A stretch of 64,000 nt of DNA, from NCBI GenBank assembly GCA_002354635.1, contig DELZ01000005.1:359994-423993 (forward strand). The letters run 5' to 3'. Positions 9,020 to 17,435 of the stretch are shown here, piece by piece (within the stretch, counting starts at the first letter, position 1; each line of letters starts with the position of its first letter). This DNA comes from Sphingomonadales bacterium UBA2683. GTDB lineage: Bacteria; Pseudomonadota; Alphaproteobacteria; Sphingomonadales; Sphingomonadaceae. The position numbers and the translations under genes were made by a program. Below the pieces are notes generated by a model. That model saw only the letters and a list, made by a program, of their open reading frames with translations, made no database searches and was not told the DNA's origin.

Positions 9020-10303
9020 TTATTCCTTTAAAGTGGAGCTATCCATTGCTATTTTGGGAATGTGGCGCCGGGCCCGGCGTGTAAAAATAACTGATATCAA
9101 AATGACGACCGGCACAGCAAGCGCGACGATCAAAGAGTCTTCCACTGCAAAATCCGGTAGTCCTTTTAGGACATAGCTAACCAGACCTATTCCATAATAT
9201 GAGATGGCAGCTACGGATAAACCCTCCACAGCTTGTGCCAAGAGTATTTGTTGGCGCGCGCGACGTTCCATTGAGGTCAATAGCTTTTGATTCTGGGCTT
9301 GCAATATTTGCTCGAGTTGGGTTCGCGCCAATTCCATCGCCGACCTGACCGTGGCGGAAATTTGTTCCGTGCGGCGATCAAAGGCCTGTATTGTTGCAAT
9401 GGCCGGAGCAAGCCGATGCTCAATAAAGCCGCGCAAAGTTTGCCGCTGTCCCAATGGGACCTCCTTCAGACTATCAAGCCTGGCGTTCACAATATCATAA
9501 TAGGCATTAGAGGCTGCAATGCGGTACCGCGTCCGTGATTGAATAGCTCCCACGTCAGCCAGAATTCCCGCTGCGCTGTCAATCGATTGTCCAAGGGCAA
9601 TTCGATCATCGACTGACAAACTAAGGACCGCTTTCTCTGCCCTACTTTCGAGGTCCCGCAGCGATTTCGATGCCTTTCGCACAAGAGGTAGCGTGAGTAA
9701 GGAAATCATCCGATATATCTCAAGGTCAATAAGGCGTTTGACAAGCCGTCCCCGTCCAAACCCGTCGTCAAATTCTCCTGTAACAACATAAGGAACCAGC
9801 CCGTCATCATCGGTACGAAAAGAGGTGGTGACAATGACGCCATCGAAAAAGGTATTCCCGCCAAATAGGCGCTGCTCTCCGAAAATATGCGCCACATCGG
9901 GCTTTGGTTTGCTCGACAGTATAATTTTGATGCCGGTTAGTTGCCGGGCTGGGCAGGCACCGATAATGGCAAGAATCTGTAAAGAAGGAACGGTTTTCCC
10001 TACATAGGTTATGGAAACAAATTCCGTATGTCTCTCAAATCTGAGGATTCCATCATCGAGTTTTATGATTTGATGACGTTTTGAAGGGTCGAATATGTCT
10101 GGCCAGACGTTCGGCTTTTCGTCCTTTTCTTGTAGCGACCAACACCAGATTTGAGCATCGGAATAATCTATGTCCAATGGCGGCCGTGAATGTGCTTCAG
10201 CCTCGATGGCGGCCCAGTCACTATGCGGTTCTATGATTGGTGAATTCACTTTTGCAGTTTCCCCAGCGGCACTTGCATCTGAGCGCTTCACGCAGATGAC
10301 CAA
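9020..10303 (-). CDS. DUF3422 membrane-anchored protein
   Basis: 427 residues. The N-terminal EAHSRPPLDI motif, the FERHTEFVSITYV segment and a C-terminal pair of membrane helices (about residues 365-410) with a basic tail are hallmarks of the DUF3422 family (membrane-anchored proteins of unknown function). A coiled-coil-prone region precedes the helices. The start overlaps the end of the protease gene by about 16 bases and could lie a few codons further in. DUF3422 genes are usually found elsewhere in alphaproteobacterial genomes, so its inclusion in a hydrogenase operon is noteworthy. It may help tether the complex to the membrane. Confidence 0.8.
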   Translation of the reverse strand: MVICVKRSDASAAGETAKVNSPIIEPHSDWAAIEAEAHSRPPLDIDYSDAQIWCWSLQEKDEKPNVWPDIFDPSKRHQIIKLDDGILRFERHTEFVSITYVGKTVPSLQILAIIGACPARQLTGIKIILSSKPKPDVAHIFGEQRLFGGNTFFDGVIVTTSFRTDDDGLVPYVVTGEFDDGFGRGRLVKRLIDLEIYRMISLLTLPLVRKASKSLRDLESRAEKAVLSLSVDDRIALGQSIDSAAGILADVGAIQSRTRYRIAASNAYYDIVNARLDSLKEVPLGQRQTLRGFIEHRLAPAIATIQAFDRRTEQISATVRSAMELARTQLEQILQAQNQKLLTSMERRARQQILLAQAVEGLSVAAISYYGIGLVSYVLKGLPDFAVEDSLIVALAVPVVILISVIFTRRARRHIPKIAMDSSTLKE

Positions 10304-10776
10304 TCAAGATTGGGGGAGCAGGCAAGGCTATGAACCTGTTTTATGACCTCCGTTGCAGCATGTGCTACTTTTTCGGTCAAACCGATATTTAAGTCGAGCG
10401 TTTGGGCTTCGATCAGAAATACCTTCACGAACTTAGGAAATTCGTCTCGATAAATTTTCTGACCAGCAAATAGTGCATGATCCCAGCGAAAATCGTGGAG
10501 GTTCATGCTCTGCTGTTTTGGAGCAGCCAAAACTTCGCCGGGAACTTCATAAATAGCGCCAGGATTACCTTGTGGCGCGCGCGCATCTATAACTATCAAA
10601 TGCGTGGAACCCTTTGCAGCATACATCACGCCCATGCCGTCTGTACCTGCATCATAAAGCGTCACATAATCCGGCAAATCAGTTTGCCGAAGGATATTTA
10701 TAACTGTCGCTCCAACCCCATCGTCGCTGCGATTTGGGTTTCCGCAGCCGATGATGGCAAGTTTCAAATTCGCCAT
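10288..10776 (-). CDS. hupD: Hydrogenase large-subunit maturation endopeptidase (M52 family)
   Basis: 162 residues from the preferred ATG (MANLKLAI); an in-frame start five codons upstream is possible. The opening GCGNPNRSDDGVG motif is diagnostic of HupD/HyaD/HoxW proteases. The expected nickel-binding residues are visible: an Asp in RSDDG, an Asp in VIDAR and a His in the NLHDF or WDHAL segment. It should cut the C-terminal 16 residues off the large subunit once nickel is in place. The start lies inside the end of the preceding four-cysteine gene, indicating coupling. Confidence 0.92.
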   Translation of the reverse strand: MANLKLAIIGCGNPNRSDDGVGATVINILRQTDLPDYVTLYDAGTDGMGVMYAAKGSTHLIVIDARAPQGNPGAIYEVPGEVLAAPKQQSMNLHDFRWDHALFAGQKIYRDEFPKFVKVFLIEAQTLDLNIGLTEKVAHAATEVIKQVHSLACSPNLDWSSA

Positions 10777-11096
10777 AAACGGCAAGACCACTCTGGTTCA
10801 ACGGGCAGCATCAATTCAGGTAACTCACAAAATTTCCTATTCGATAGATAATACATGCATGTCTCGCACGGTTGTTCAATGTCGTCTGCCTCGACGGCAT
10901 AATTAGTGAATCCAGAGATGATAAGCTTCTTATCGATATCGTCACCTGCCTCTTGTTGGAGCCGGGTGATAAACTCATTGACCATCTCAGATGTTTCCGC
11001 CCGCGGATAGGCTTCAGTTTCTAAACCCGCGGCCAATTTTTCAGAAATCTCATTTCTGACTTTGGTTTCAGCAACTATATCGATTTCATCTGTCAT
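10764..11096 (-). CDS. Four-cysteine protein of the hydrogenase operon (copy 2, 110 aa)
   Basis: Paralogue of the gene just upstream. The C-terminus carries Cys-x2-Cys-x9-Cys-x14-Cys ending in CRLWRI. Both copies share the spacing and the ELxLPxEPEW segment between the third and fourth cysteines. The N-terminal half is helical and acidic and diverges between copies. The motif could bind zinc or a small iron-sulfur cluster. The ATG at 11096, eight bases after the previous stop, is preferred over an earlier in-frame codon inside that gene. Function unknown; an assembly chaperone or electron carrier for this hydrogenase is plausible. Confidence 0.8.
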   Translation of the reverse strand: MTDEIDIVAETKVRNEISEKLAAGLETEAYPRAETSEMVNEFITRLQQEAGDDIDKKLIISGFTNYAVEADDIEQPCETCMYYLSNRKFCELPELMLPVEPEWSCRLWRI

Positions 11097-11104
11097 GAAC
11101 GTAG

Positions 11105-11515
11105 CTATATTCGCCAAAGGCGGCACCACCATTCAGGTTCCGCCGGCAGGTTAAGTTCTGGTAAATCGCACCACCGGCGATGCACAAGAAAATACATGCA
11201 TTCTTGGCAACGCATATCGTCTTCACCATGCGGCGCTAACTTCCAGCCACTAATGTCCAGTTTAGCCCTCAACTGATCTGCATCAAGTCCGCGCAATTCA
11301 TCCAGAATAGCGGAAAACTCACGATCAGTTTCGGGAAAAGGCTCCAATTGAGTCTCAAGCCCTTCCTTGAAACAATCCTCGATCATCGCGAGCAAAGTTG
11401 CATGGTCGGCATCGGCAGGTGTCACGCCGTATTTCTTTTTATACGTTTCCGAGCTTTCTTGCATCGTCTCGTCGCTTTCCCCAGCTCGTTTCCAGATACT
11501 CAACAAAGCCGGCAC
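11105..11515 (-). CDS. Four-cysteine protein of the hydrogenase operon (copy 1)
   Basis: 136 residues from the GTG at 11515, or 119 from an ATG at 11464; the later start is equally likely, because the first 17 residues look non-conserved. The C-terminus carries Cys-x2-Cys-x9-Cys-x14-Cys ending in CRLWRI, the same as its downstream paralogue. The preceding acidic helical region contains LDISGWKLAPHGEDD. It directly follows the large-subunit gene. No family name comes to mind; the motif suggests a metal or iron-sulfur site. A tandem duplication within the operon is evident. Confidence 0.8.
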   Translation of the reverse strand: MPALLSIWKRAGESDETMQESSETYKKKYGVTPADADHATLLAMIEDCFKEGLETQLEPFPETDREFSAILDELRGLDADQLRAKLDISGWKLAPHGEDDMRCQECMYFLVHRRWCDLPELNLPAEPEWWCRLWRI

Positions 11516-11556
11516 ACATGGAAGTGAATATCATCACTGCATCGATTTCCAACCTA

Positions 11557-13155
11557 TTAGGCCGTTCTGAATCTCGCCAATTCTTCCCCTGTCGTGGCAT
11601 CGTGAGCATGCACTGTACACACTAGACAGCTATCGTAGGAGCGGCAAACATGGCCCACCTCGACCGGATCTGTTGGGTCTGCTATCGGCGTACCAATCAA
11701 TGCCTCCTCAATCGGTCCGCGTTCACCGGTGTTTGAACGTGGGCCCACATTCCATGTCGTGGGTGCAATGATTTGGTAATTTTTAATTTTACCGCCTTCA
11801 ATGTCTATCCAATGGCAAAGTGCACCGCGAATAGCTTCTGTTGCGCCCCAACCGCGGCCATCTTTTTCGGTTGGCTTGATATACCATTCGTCATCAAGGC
11901 GAAGCTCTCGCAGGTCGCGTTCTGCTTCACGGTATAATTTGCACAATTCGTGCATCCGGGCGAAGTGCCGTAGAAGTACAGATGGCCCGTCCATTTTTCG
12001 GTACATATCTAGAATGAGCGGGTCAGTATGCTGCCAGTCTTCGCCATGACTGCCTCCCGCAACAAGTTGACGGGCAAGAGGTCCAGCTTCCAATCGACCA
12101 TTTTCCGAATGGCTAACAGCTGTTCCCCATGAATATTTGCCCTCGATATCAACCTCGTTATTTTTCGTTGGGTTGGTTGTACGATCAAAAGGGTGCACCA
12201 TCTCACTGCCTTCATCATACCAGGCATGAAGCGTATCTTCGCGCGCAAAACTTTGCTCCATCAGGCTGTGCGTGTCAGTTGCTCCATCATAAACACCTGA
12301 TTTCATGATCACCGCAGCATTGCGTCCTTCAATCGTCGGGTTTTGATATTTATCTTCGTGAGGGAGATATCCCCACGTCACAAATTTATTATGGCCGCGG
12401 CCATAATTCTGAAGCCCTATATCCGTTCCCATCCGCCAATATAGACCAAGATCAGAGTTCGCATGCTCAGGTTTTTCATCGAGCCATTCGATGAAATCAT
12501 CATATGATTTAATCTGCTCGTAGCGCTCCATGGAACAACCGAACCAAAGCGTTTCGATCCAATTTTTACGGAAATGCTCCAAAATAGCGATTGAGCGTGT
12601 AACGTCAGTAAGCGTCGGTGCGCACATGACGCCGCCGGGAACCATGAACGATGAATGCGGCCATTGACCGCCAAGCAATGCATAAATCTCAACCGGACGC
12701 CCTGAAATTGTAACGCCCGCCTCATAGGAGGTACCTGTAAACGGGGAATACCGCTTCACAGCTTCTTCAAAATATTGGCTTTTGGAGTAGTTCTTGTTCG
12801 TAAAGTCGATCATGAAGAGACCATAGTGATGCCGGGGTAACGACTGAAGTGACTCCACCAACTGTCCAAGATTACGCGCCAAAATAGCATTGCGAGGAAC
12901 GGTCGTACCCCACGCCGTATCAAGCGCCCACGCTGCACATGTCAGGTGAGATGCTCCGCAAATACCGCAGGCACGCGGCGTAACGACGAGGCCAGCCTGA
13001 GGATCTTTGTCCTTCAAAATAACTTCGAAACCGCGGAATAGCTCGGCATGTGTCCAAGCATTGGTAACAACGCCGTCTTGGATATCAACGCGGACATCTA
13101 GATCGCCTTCAACGCGGCCGACGGGGGAAATATCAAGTGTTTGTACTTGTGACAT
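11557..13155 (-). CDS. hucL: [NiFe]-hydrogenase large subunit, group 2a (Huc-like)
   Basis: 532 residues. It holds the Ni-Fe(CN)2CO active site that splits H2. The four cysteine ligands are in place: Cys63 and Cys66 (RACGICGASH) and Cys510 and Cys513 (DSCLVCTVH). The protease site should follow His516, releasing a 16-residue tail that ends RFRTA. Segments such as GGQWPHSSFMVPGGVMCAPTL and APTTWNVGPR match the high-affinity group 2a (Huc) enzymes of mycobacteria and Nitrospira as I recall them, rather than membrane-bound group 1d enzymes. It lies 22 bases downstream of the small subunit. Confidence 0.95.
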   Translation of the reverse strand: MSQVQTLDISPVGRVEGDLDVRVDIQDGVVTNAWTHAELFRGFEVILKDKDPQAGLVVTPRACGICGASHLTCAAWALDTAWGTTVPRNAILARNLGQLVESLQSLPRHHYGLFMIDFTNKNYSKSQYFEEAVKRYSPFTGTSYEAGVTISGRPVEIYALLGGQWPHSSFMVPGGVMCAPTLTDVTRSIAILEHFRKNWIETLWFGCSMERYEQIKSYDDFIEWLDEKPEHANSDLGLYWRMGTDIGLQNYGRGHNKFVTWGYLPHEDKYQNPTIEGRNAAVIMKSGVYDGATDTHSLMEQSFAREDTLHAWYDEGSEMVHPFDRTTNPTKNNEVDIEGKYSWGTAVSHSENGRLEAGPLARQLVAGGSHGEDWQHTDPLILDMYRKMDGPSVLLRHFARMHELCKLYREAERDLRELRLDDEWYIKPTEKDGRGWGATEAIRGALCHWIDIEGGKIKNYQIIAPTTWNVGPRSNTGERGPIEEALIGTPIADPTDPVEVGHVCRSYDSCLVCTVHAHDATTGEELARFRTA

Positions 13156-13177
13156 AATTATAGCTCCTGATTGCCGA

Positions 13178-14143
13178 TCAAACGACGAAAATATCTTCTT
13201 CAGCCCAAGCCGGGGAAGCCCCTTTTGCTGCGGCTGTCAGCTTCATATAACCTTTTTTATCCACGCCGGTCGGCATGTCCTTAGGCACTCCCATAACAGT
13301 TTGAGTTTTGAACACTGTTCCAGGTGCCAAATCAAAGAATGGAAACTCCGGTTCCGTACACCCAAGACATGGCATACCAGCCCGCGTTTTAGACGACTGG
13401 CGATTCCATAAAATTCGATTACAAGGACTGTGCGTCATGGGGCCGCGGCACCCAAGATCATAGAATAAGCAGCCCTTGCGCTGACCAAATGCGGTTGTCG
13501 AAACTTTATAAGCAAAGTGCATGTTTCTCGTACAACCGGTCTGCGTAAAGCTGGAGAAAAAGGTCTTTGGACGCTGAAACTCGTCGAGCGTTAAGTCGCC
13601 GGCTCGGCCAGATGCGACAGCAACAAGAATTTGGGTAACCCAATCTGGATGGGCTGGGCATCCGGGGATATTAATAACCGGCAATCCCGCTTTTGACCGA
13701 TATTCTTTCCCAAGCAAACCGCCGTCATGGTCGCGCTTTAGGAATTGCAGACCAGTGCTCTCACTCGGATTGGGAGCCATCGCAGGAATACCGCCATATG
13801 TTGCACAGTCACCAATCGCGACAACGAACTGGGCGACATCACATAATTCTTTGACCCACTCTTTCATCGGTCGACCGCCGAAACGGTTCCAGCTTCCTGT
13901 TCCGTCCGGTGCGTTGACGATTGATCCTTCAAACACAAATATGTCGAGTTCAATTTCTCCAGAAACGCATTTTTTAAGAATCTCTTGGACTTGATCACCC
14001 AACTCCAATCCTAAGGAAGGCTGCCAAAGAATATTGATACCAAAATCAGTAACCAAGTCACACGCACTCGGTTCTTCAGCGTTAAGAAATGACATTGTAT
14101 TGCCTGAGCAAGCTCCGCCTTGTAACCAGAGAAGATTAGCCAT
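13178..14143 (-). CDS. hucS: [NiFe]-hydrogenase small subunit, group 2a (Huc-like), no Tat signal
   Basis: 321 residues from the ATG at 14143, which has a strong AAAGGGGGA ribosome site; an upstream in-frame start would add 19 non-conserved residues. There is no twin-arginine signal, so the enzyme is cytoplasmic, as in group 2. The small subunit carries the iron-sulfur relay. The first cluster motif is Cys12-S-G-Asn15 instead of the common CxGC. The usual HexxC histidine of the distal cluster is replaced (FTQTGCTR). The remaining ligands (GDCATYGG, PGCPAHP, LGCRGP, PCLGC) are present. These changes agree with a relay of [3Fe-4S] clusters, as reported for Huc. Confidence 0.94.
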   Translation of the reverse strand: MANLLWLQGGACSGNTMSFLNAEEPSACDLVTDFGINILWQPSLGLELGDQVQEILKKCVSGEIELDIFVFEGSIVNAPDGTGSWNRFGGRPMKEWVKELCDVAQFVVAIGDCATYGGIPAMAPNPSESTGLQFLKRDHDGGLLGKEYRSKAGLPVINIPGCPAHPDWVTQILVAVASGRAGDLTLDEFQRPKTFFSSFTQTGCTRNMHFAYKVSTTAFGQRKGCLFYDLGCRGPMTHSPCNRILWNRQSSKTRAGMPCLGCTEPEFPFFDLAPGTVFKTQTVMGVPKDMPTGVDKKGYMKLTAAAKGASPAWAEEDIFVV

Positions 14144-14379
14144 GCTGTCCCCCTTTTTTAGAGTTATATCCAATCGCGACCCACATCTAGCCTGAAACAA
14201 AACTTAAGCCGGCACGCTTATCCATGAGTCCTTACGCATAATATGCAGCTCTTTTACATTTCCTGTAAAGCATTATTTTAAAAAGGTTTTTTTGGAATTG
14301 GAGCAAAGAAACTTACTTATCGCTGGTGAAAATTAAGTTTGCAATCTCATACAAAAAACACTGCCTGCCTTGGATTTCT
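14144..14379 (-). promoter_or_regulatory. Leader/promoter region of the hydrogenase operon
   Basis: An A+T-rich gap of about 236 bases before the small-subunit gene, the only place for the main operon promoter. The ribosome site AAAGGGGGACAGC precedes the ATG. I searched the minus strand for a sigma-54 -24/-12 site (GG and GC about 10 bases apart in context) and found no convincing one, although the upstream gene encodes an NtrC-family regulator. The exact promoter is therefore not assigned. Confidence 0.45.
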
Positions 14380-14598
14380 TCAACCCTGCCGGTTCGCGCA
14401 TGCAGGGCATTCCACCTCTGTTTTAAGGCCATACCAGATGCCTTTGCAGACGGAACACCAATGCCCTGTCGAAAGGCCCGGCTTATCACCCAATGTGTTT
14501 AGAAGCTTTGTATTGCCAAGCTCTTTTATAGGGCGGTGTTTATTCCCTCTGGTAACTTTTGATAATGGGAAGGGTATAATGTCCCTGCCTTTATTCAT
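14380..14598 (-). CDS. Small zinc-ribbon protein between regulator and hydrogenase
   Basis: 72 residues. The C-terminus has CSVCKGIWYG followed by ECPAC, i.e. two CxxC knuckles about 14 residues apart, as in zinc ribbons. The N-terminus is basic and unstructured. The ATG lies 26 bases after the stop of the HoxA-like regulator, so the two are probably co-transcribed and precede the hydrogenase genes. It is too short and divergent to be called HypA, although HypA also uses a zinc ribbon. Real coding status is likely but not certain, since the ribosome site (AAAGG) is very close to the ATG. Confidence 0.55.
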   Translation of the reverse strand: MNKGRDIIPFPLSKVTRGNKHRPIKELGNTKLLNTLGDKPGLSTGHWCSVCKGIWYGLKTEVECPACANRQG

Positions 14599-14623
14599 GA
14601 CCTTTGGCTGCCGTTGACCATTT

Positions 14624-16069
14624 TCATATCTCTTTTAGCTTGTAACGCTTGATCTTATTCGCAATCCCCACGCGAGACAGTCCAAGTTGATCTGCCGCGC
14701 GCTTCTGGTTCCAGCGGTGCCGTTCCAGTGCCTTTGAAACCAGATGCTTTTCCAAGCTTTCTACCATTTCTTTGAGAGTTGCACCGTCAACTTCGAAATC
14801 GGCAGGCGCCTCCTCATCCAAGTCTATATTGGCTATGCTCTGCGAAAGGTGGCGAGTCAGAATATAACTGTCATCGCCCGCTACAGCAACGCAGCGATTA
14901 ATTTCCATTTGTAATTCTCGCACATTGCCAGGGTAATTATGGCGACTGAGGCGTTTTAGAGCATCCATAGCGATCCCCAGAATATGACGCCCTGAAACCT
15001 CTGAGGTCCGCTCTAAAAAATGCGTGGCGAGGGCAGGGACATCTTCTAGTCTTTGCCTGAGCGGCGGAATATCTAACTGAAATCCTTTGAGTCTGTAATA
15101 GAGATCTTGGCGAAACTTCCCTTGCTTCACGAGTTTCTCCAACGGGCGATTGCTAGCAGCGATCACACGAACATCGGAAAAAAGCGTTTTATCGGAGCCA
15201 AGCGGCTTGACTTCCCCTTCCTGCAAGAAACGAAGTAAGCTGACTTGAAACGCTGGCGACACCTCAGAAATCTCATCCAAAAAAATGGTGCCGCCATCGG
15301 ATGCACGAAAAAGACCAAGGCGCGAAGATAATGCTCCTGCATATGCGCCTTCAACATGGCCAAAAAGTTCTGAATGCAACACGTCATCAGGAAACCCTCC
15401 GCAGTTTTGGACATGCAAAGGTGAGTTTTTGCGAGACGAATTATAATGTACCGCTCGAGCCATTAACTCTTTGCCAGTTCCAGTCTCACCCTGAATAAGA
15501 ATAGGTATTTCTGTCGCTGCAGCTTGCCGGGCAAGCGCGCAAAGTTCATCCATTTTCGGGCTGACATAAATTAATTTTTCAAACCTGGACCAAGGACTCT
15601 TAATGTCTTCTGATTTTGTAGTTTGGAAAATATTGTCATCAATCGATAGTTTAAGCTCCCTCGATAAAAGCCGATGGCGTTTTGATAGCTCGCTAATTTC
15701 AAGTGCACGCTTGACGACGATTTCCAACTGCGTAGCCCGGATAGGCTTGATCAAATACATGAACGCAGCAGCACGCGAGGCGAGCTCTGGCGACGCTTTG
15801 GTTGATACTTCACTCGCTATCAAAATGCGGGGTATTGACGGATATTTGATCCGTGAATTTATCAGCAGGTTATCAGACGGGTCTTCCAGCATGTCGTCGC
15901 TACAAATAAGAAGTTCGCAGTCAACGTCGGCCAAAACTCCAAAAGCCTCTCGCTCGCTCTCACATGTAATGAGGCGACAATCATTCTCAGCGACCAAAAC
16001 CTCGTGCGCGGCTTGGATTATTTGCTTATCAGCGGTCAATAAGACGATGGTGCTATAGCGCAAAGTCAA
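14624..16069 (-). CDS. NtrC-family hydrogenase regulator (HoxA/HupR type) with altered receiver and GAFTGA loop
   Basis: 481 residues: receiver-like domain (1-125), AAA+ domain (about 165-395) with Walker A GETGTGKE and Walker B GGTIFLDEI, and a Fis-type helix-turn-helix (NQKRAADQLGLSRVGIANK) very like HoxA/HupR. The receiver is degenerate: the usual acidic pair near the N-terminus is replaced (LLTADK) and the phosphorylation site region reads ELLICSDDML; the lysine of YLIKP is kept. The sigma-54-contact loop reads GAYAGA instead of GAFTGA. It probably controls the hydrogenase operon downstream, perhaps without phosphorylation. An IS630 element lies about 260 bases upstream. Confidence 0.88.
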   Translation of the reverse strand: MTLRYSTIVLLTADKQIIQAAHEVLVAENDCRLITCESEREAFGVLADVDCELLICSDDMLEDPSDNLLINSRIKYPSIPRILIASEVSTKASPELASRAAAFMYLIKPIRATQLEIVVKRALEISELSKRHRLLSRELKLSIDDNIFQTTKSEDIKSPWSRFEKLIYVSPKMDELCALARQAAATEIPILIQGETGTGKELMARAVHYNSSRKNSPLHVQNCGGFPDDVLHSELFGHVEGAYAGALSSRLGLFRASDGGTIFLDEISEVSPAFQVSLLRFLQEGEVKPLGSDKTLFSDVRVIAASNRPLEKLVKQGKFRQDLYYRLKGFQLDIPPLRQRLEDVPALATHFLERTSEVSGRHILGIAMDALKRLSRHNYPGNVRELQMEINRCVAVAGDDSYILTRHLSQSIANIDLDEEAPADFEVDGATLKEMVESLEKHLVSKALERHRWNQKRAADQLGLSRVGIANKIKRYKLKEI

Positions 16070-16331
16070 ACTACCTTTTCAATATGTAAACTAAGTTTAA
16101 TATTGTAGATTTCTTGCTCTGCGTCAACAATTCTTAGTAGCTTATCGATTTTGTCACGTTATCTCGGTTTATCTGTTTCAAAAACGCGAACCTATCAATT
16201 GAAGGTTCTGTGCGACTAAGCAACGCCTTCATCAAACCACGCATAGGCCTCACTAGTCGAGAGATGGCTCGTCGCATCGGCATCGATCAATCGACTTTAC
16301 TCAAAAGAGAAAGGCTGTGAGCATCTGCAAT
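16070..16331. other. Non-coding gap between regulator and IS630 element
   Basis: I see no convincing gene here. Short open stretches occur on both strands but none resembles a known protein. This is the 5' region of the regulator gene, so its promoter either lies here or was displaced by the insertion sequence. Confidence 0.4.
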
Positions 16332-17435
16332 CTAGTCATCTGAATCTGAAGTTCGGCTCATTGTTTTTTGACAGAAGCGTTTGACGGAGGCGAGGATTTC
16401 GTCGGCGGATTTGACCCATTTGTAGGGTTTGGGATTTTCATTATGTGCTGCGATGAAGGCGACAATGTCGGCTTCGAGTTCTGCCGTTGATCGATGGACA
16501 CCGCGTTGCAACTGCTTGCGCGTCAACTCTGCAAACCAGCGTTCGACCTGATTGATCCAGGATGCCGATGTCGGCGTGAAGTGAACATGCCAATGCGGGC
16601 GGCGCGCCAGCCAGGCCTTGACCTTTGGCGTCTTGTGGGTGGCGTAGTTGTCCATCACGAGGTGTATGTCCGGTCCCTCGGGTATCTCGGCGTCGATTCT
16701 CTTGAGGAAGTCGAGGAACTCGGTGGCCCGGTGCCGCTTATAGCATTTGCCGATCACGGCGCCGGTGGCGATGTCGAGCGCAGCGAACAAGGACGTCGTA
16801 CCATTGCGGATGTAGGTATGTGTTCTGCGTTCGGCCACACCGGGTGCCATAGGCAAGACCGGTTGCTCACGGTCCAGCGCCTGGATCTGGGATTTTTCGT
16901 CTACGCACAGCACGACCGCCCGGTTTGGCGGCGACAAATAGAGGCCGACAATATCCTGCACCTTATCGACGAACAAAGGGTCGGTAGACAGTTTGAACGT
17001 CTGTGAGCGGTGCGGTTGCAGGCCAAAGGCAGACCAGATCCGCCGGATGGTAGTGTGCGACAGCCCGGTCTCGGCTGCCATCGTGCGGATTGACCAATGG
17101 GTGGCATCCTTCGGCGTGCTGTTCAGCGTGCGCTCGATCACCTGAGCCACCTGCGCATCTGATACCGTTCGTGGTCGTCCCGAACGATATTCGTCGGTCA
17201 GCCCTTCAATGCCATCCTGTACAAACCGCCGTCGCCATTTGCCAACTGTGTGCTCGTGGACACCGAGGCGCTGCGCAACTTCCTTGCTCTGCAATCCCTC
17301 CGCGCATAGCAGAATCATCCGGCATCGATCCGACAACGAGCGCGGCACCTTGTGCCTGCGAACCTGCCCTTCAAGAAAAAAGCGGTCCTCGCCGCTCAAT
17401 ACGACCAAACCCGCCTGCCTGCCTACCATTACCAA
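16332..17435 (-). CDS. IS630-family transposase
   Basis: 367 residues. N-terminal helix-turn-helix domains (about 25-150; VAQRLGVHEHTVGKWRRRF) bind the ends. The DDE catalytic domain shows the first Asp in CVDEKSQIQALDR, the second in VMDNYATHKTPKV and the Glu in SASWINQVERWFAELTRK, all typical of IS630. The last three bases (TAG) use the target TA plus one outside base, so the stop codon is completed by flanking DNA. Likely functional. Confidence 0.95.
   Translation of the reverse strand: MVMVGRQAGLVVLSGEDRFFLEGQVRRHKVPRSLSDRCRMILLCAEGLQSKEVAQRLGVHEHTVGKWRRRFVQDGIEGLTDEYRSGRPRTVSDAQVAQVIERTLNSTPKDATHWSIRTMAAETGLSHTTIRRIWSAFGLQPHRSQTFKLSTDPLFVDKVQDIVGLYLSPPNRAVVLCVDEKSQIQALDREQPVLPMAPGVAERRTHTYIRNGTTSLFAALDIATGAVIGKCYKRHRATEFLDFLKRIDAEIPEGPDIHLVMDNYATHKTPKVKAWLARRPHWHVHFTPTSASWINQVERWFAELTRKQLQRGVHRSTAELEADIVAFIAAHNENPKPYKWVKSADEILASVKRFCQKTMSRTSDSDD

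Noticed and set aside
14144..14379. Sigma-54 -24/-12 promoter for the hydrogenase operon
   Set aside because: No GG-N10-GC arrangement with supporting bases found on the minus strand.
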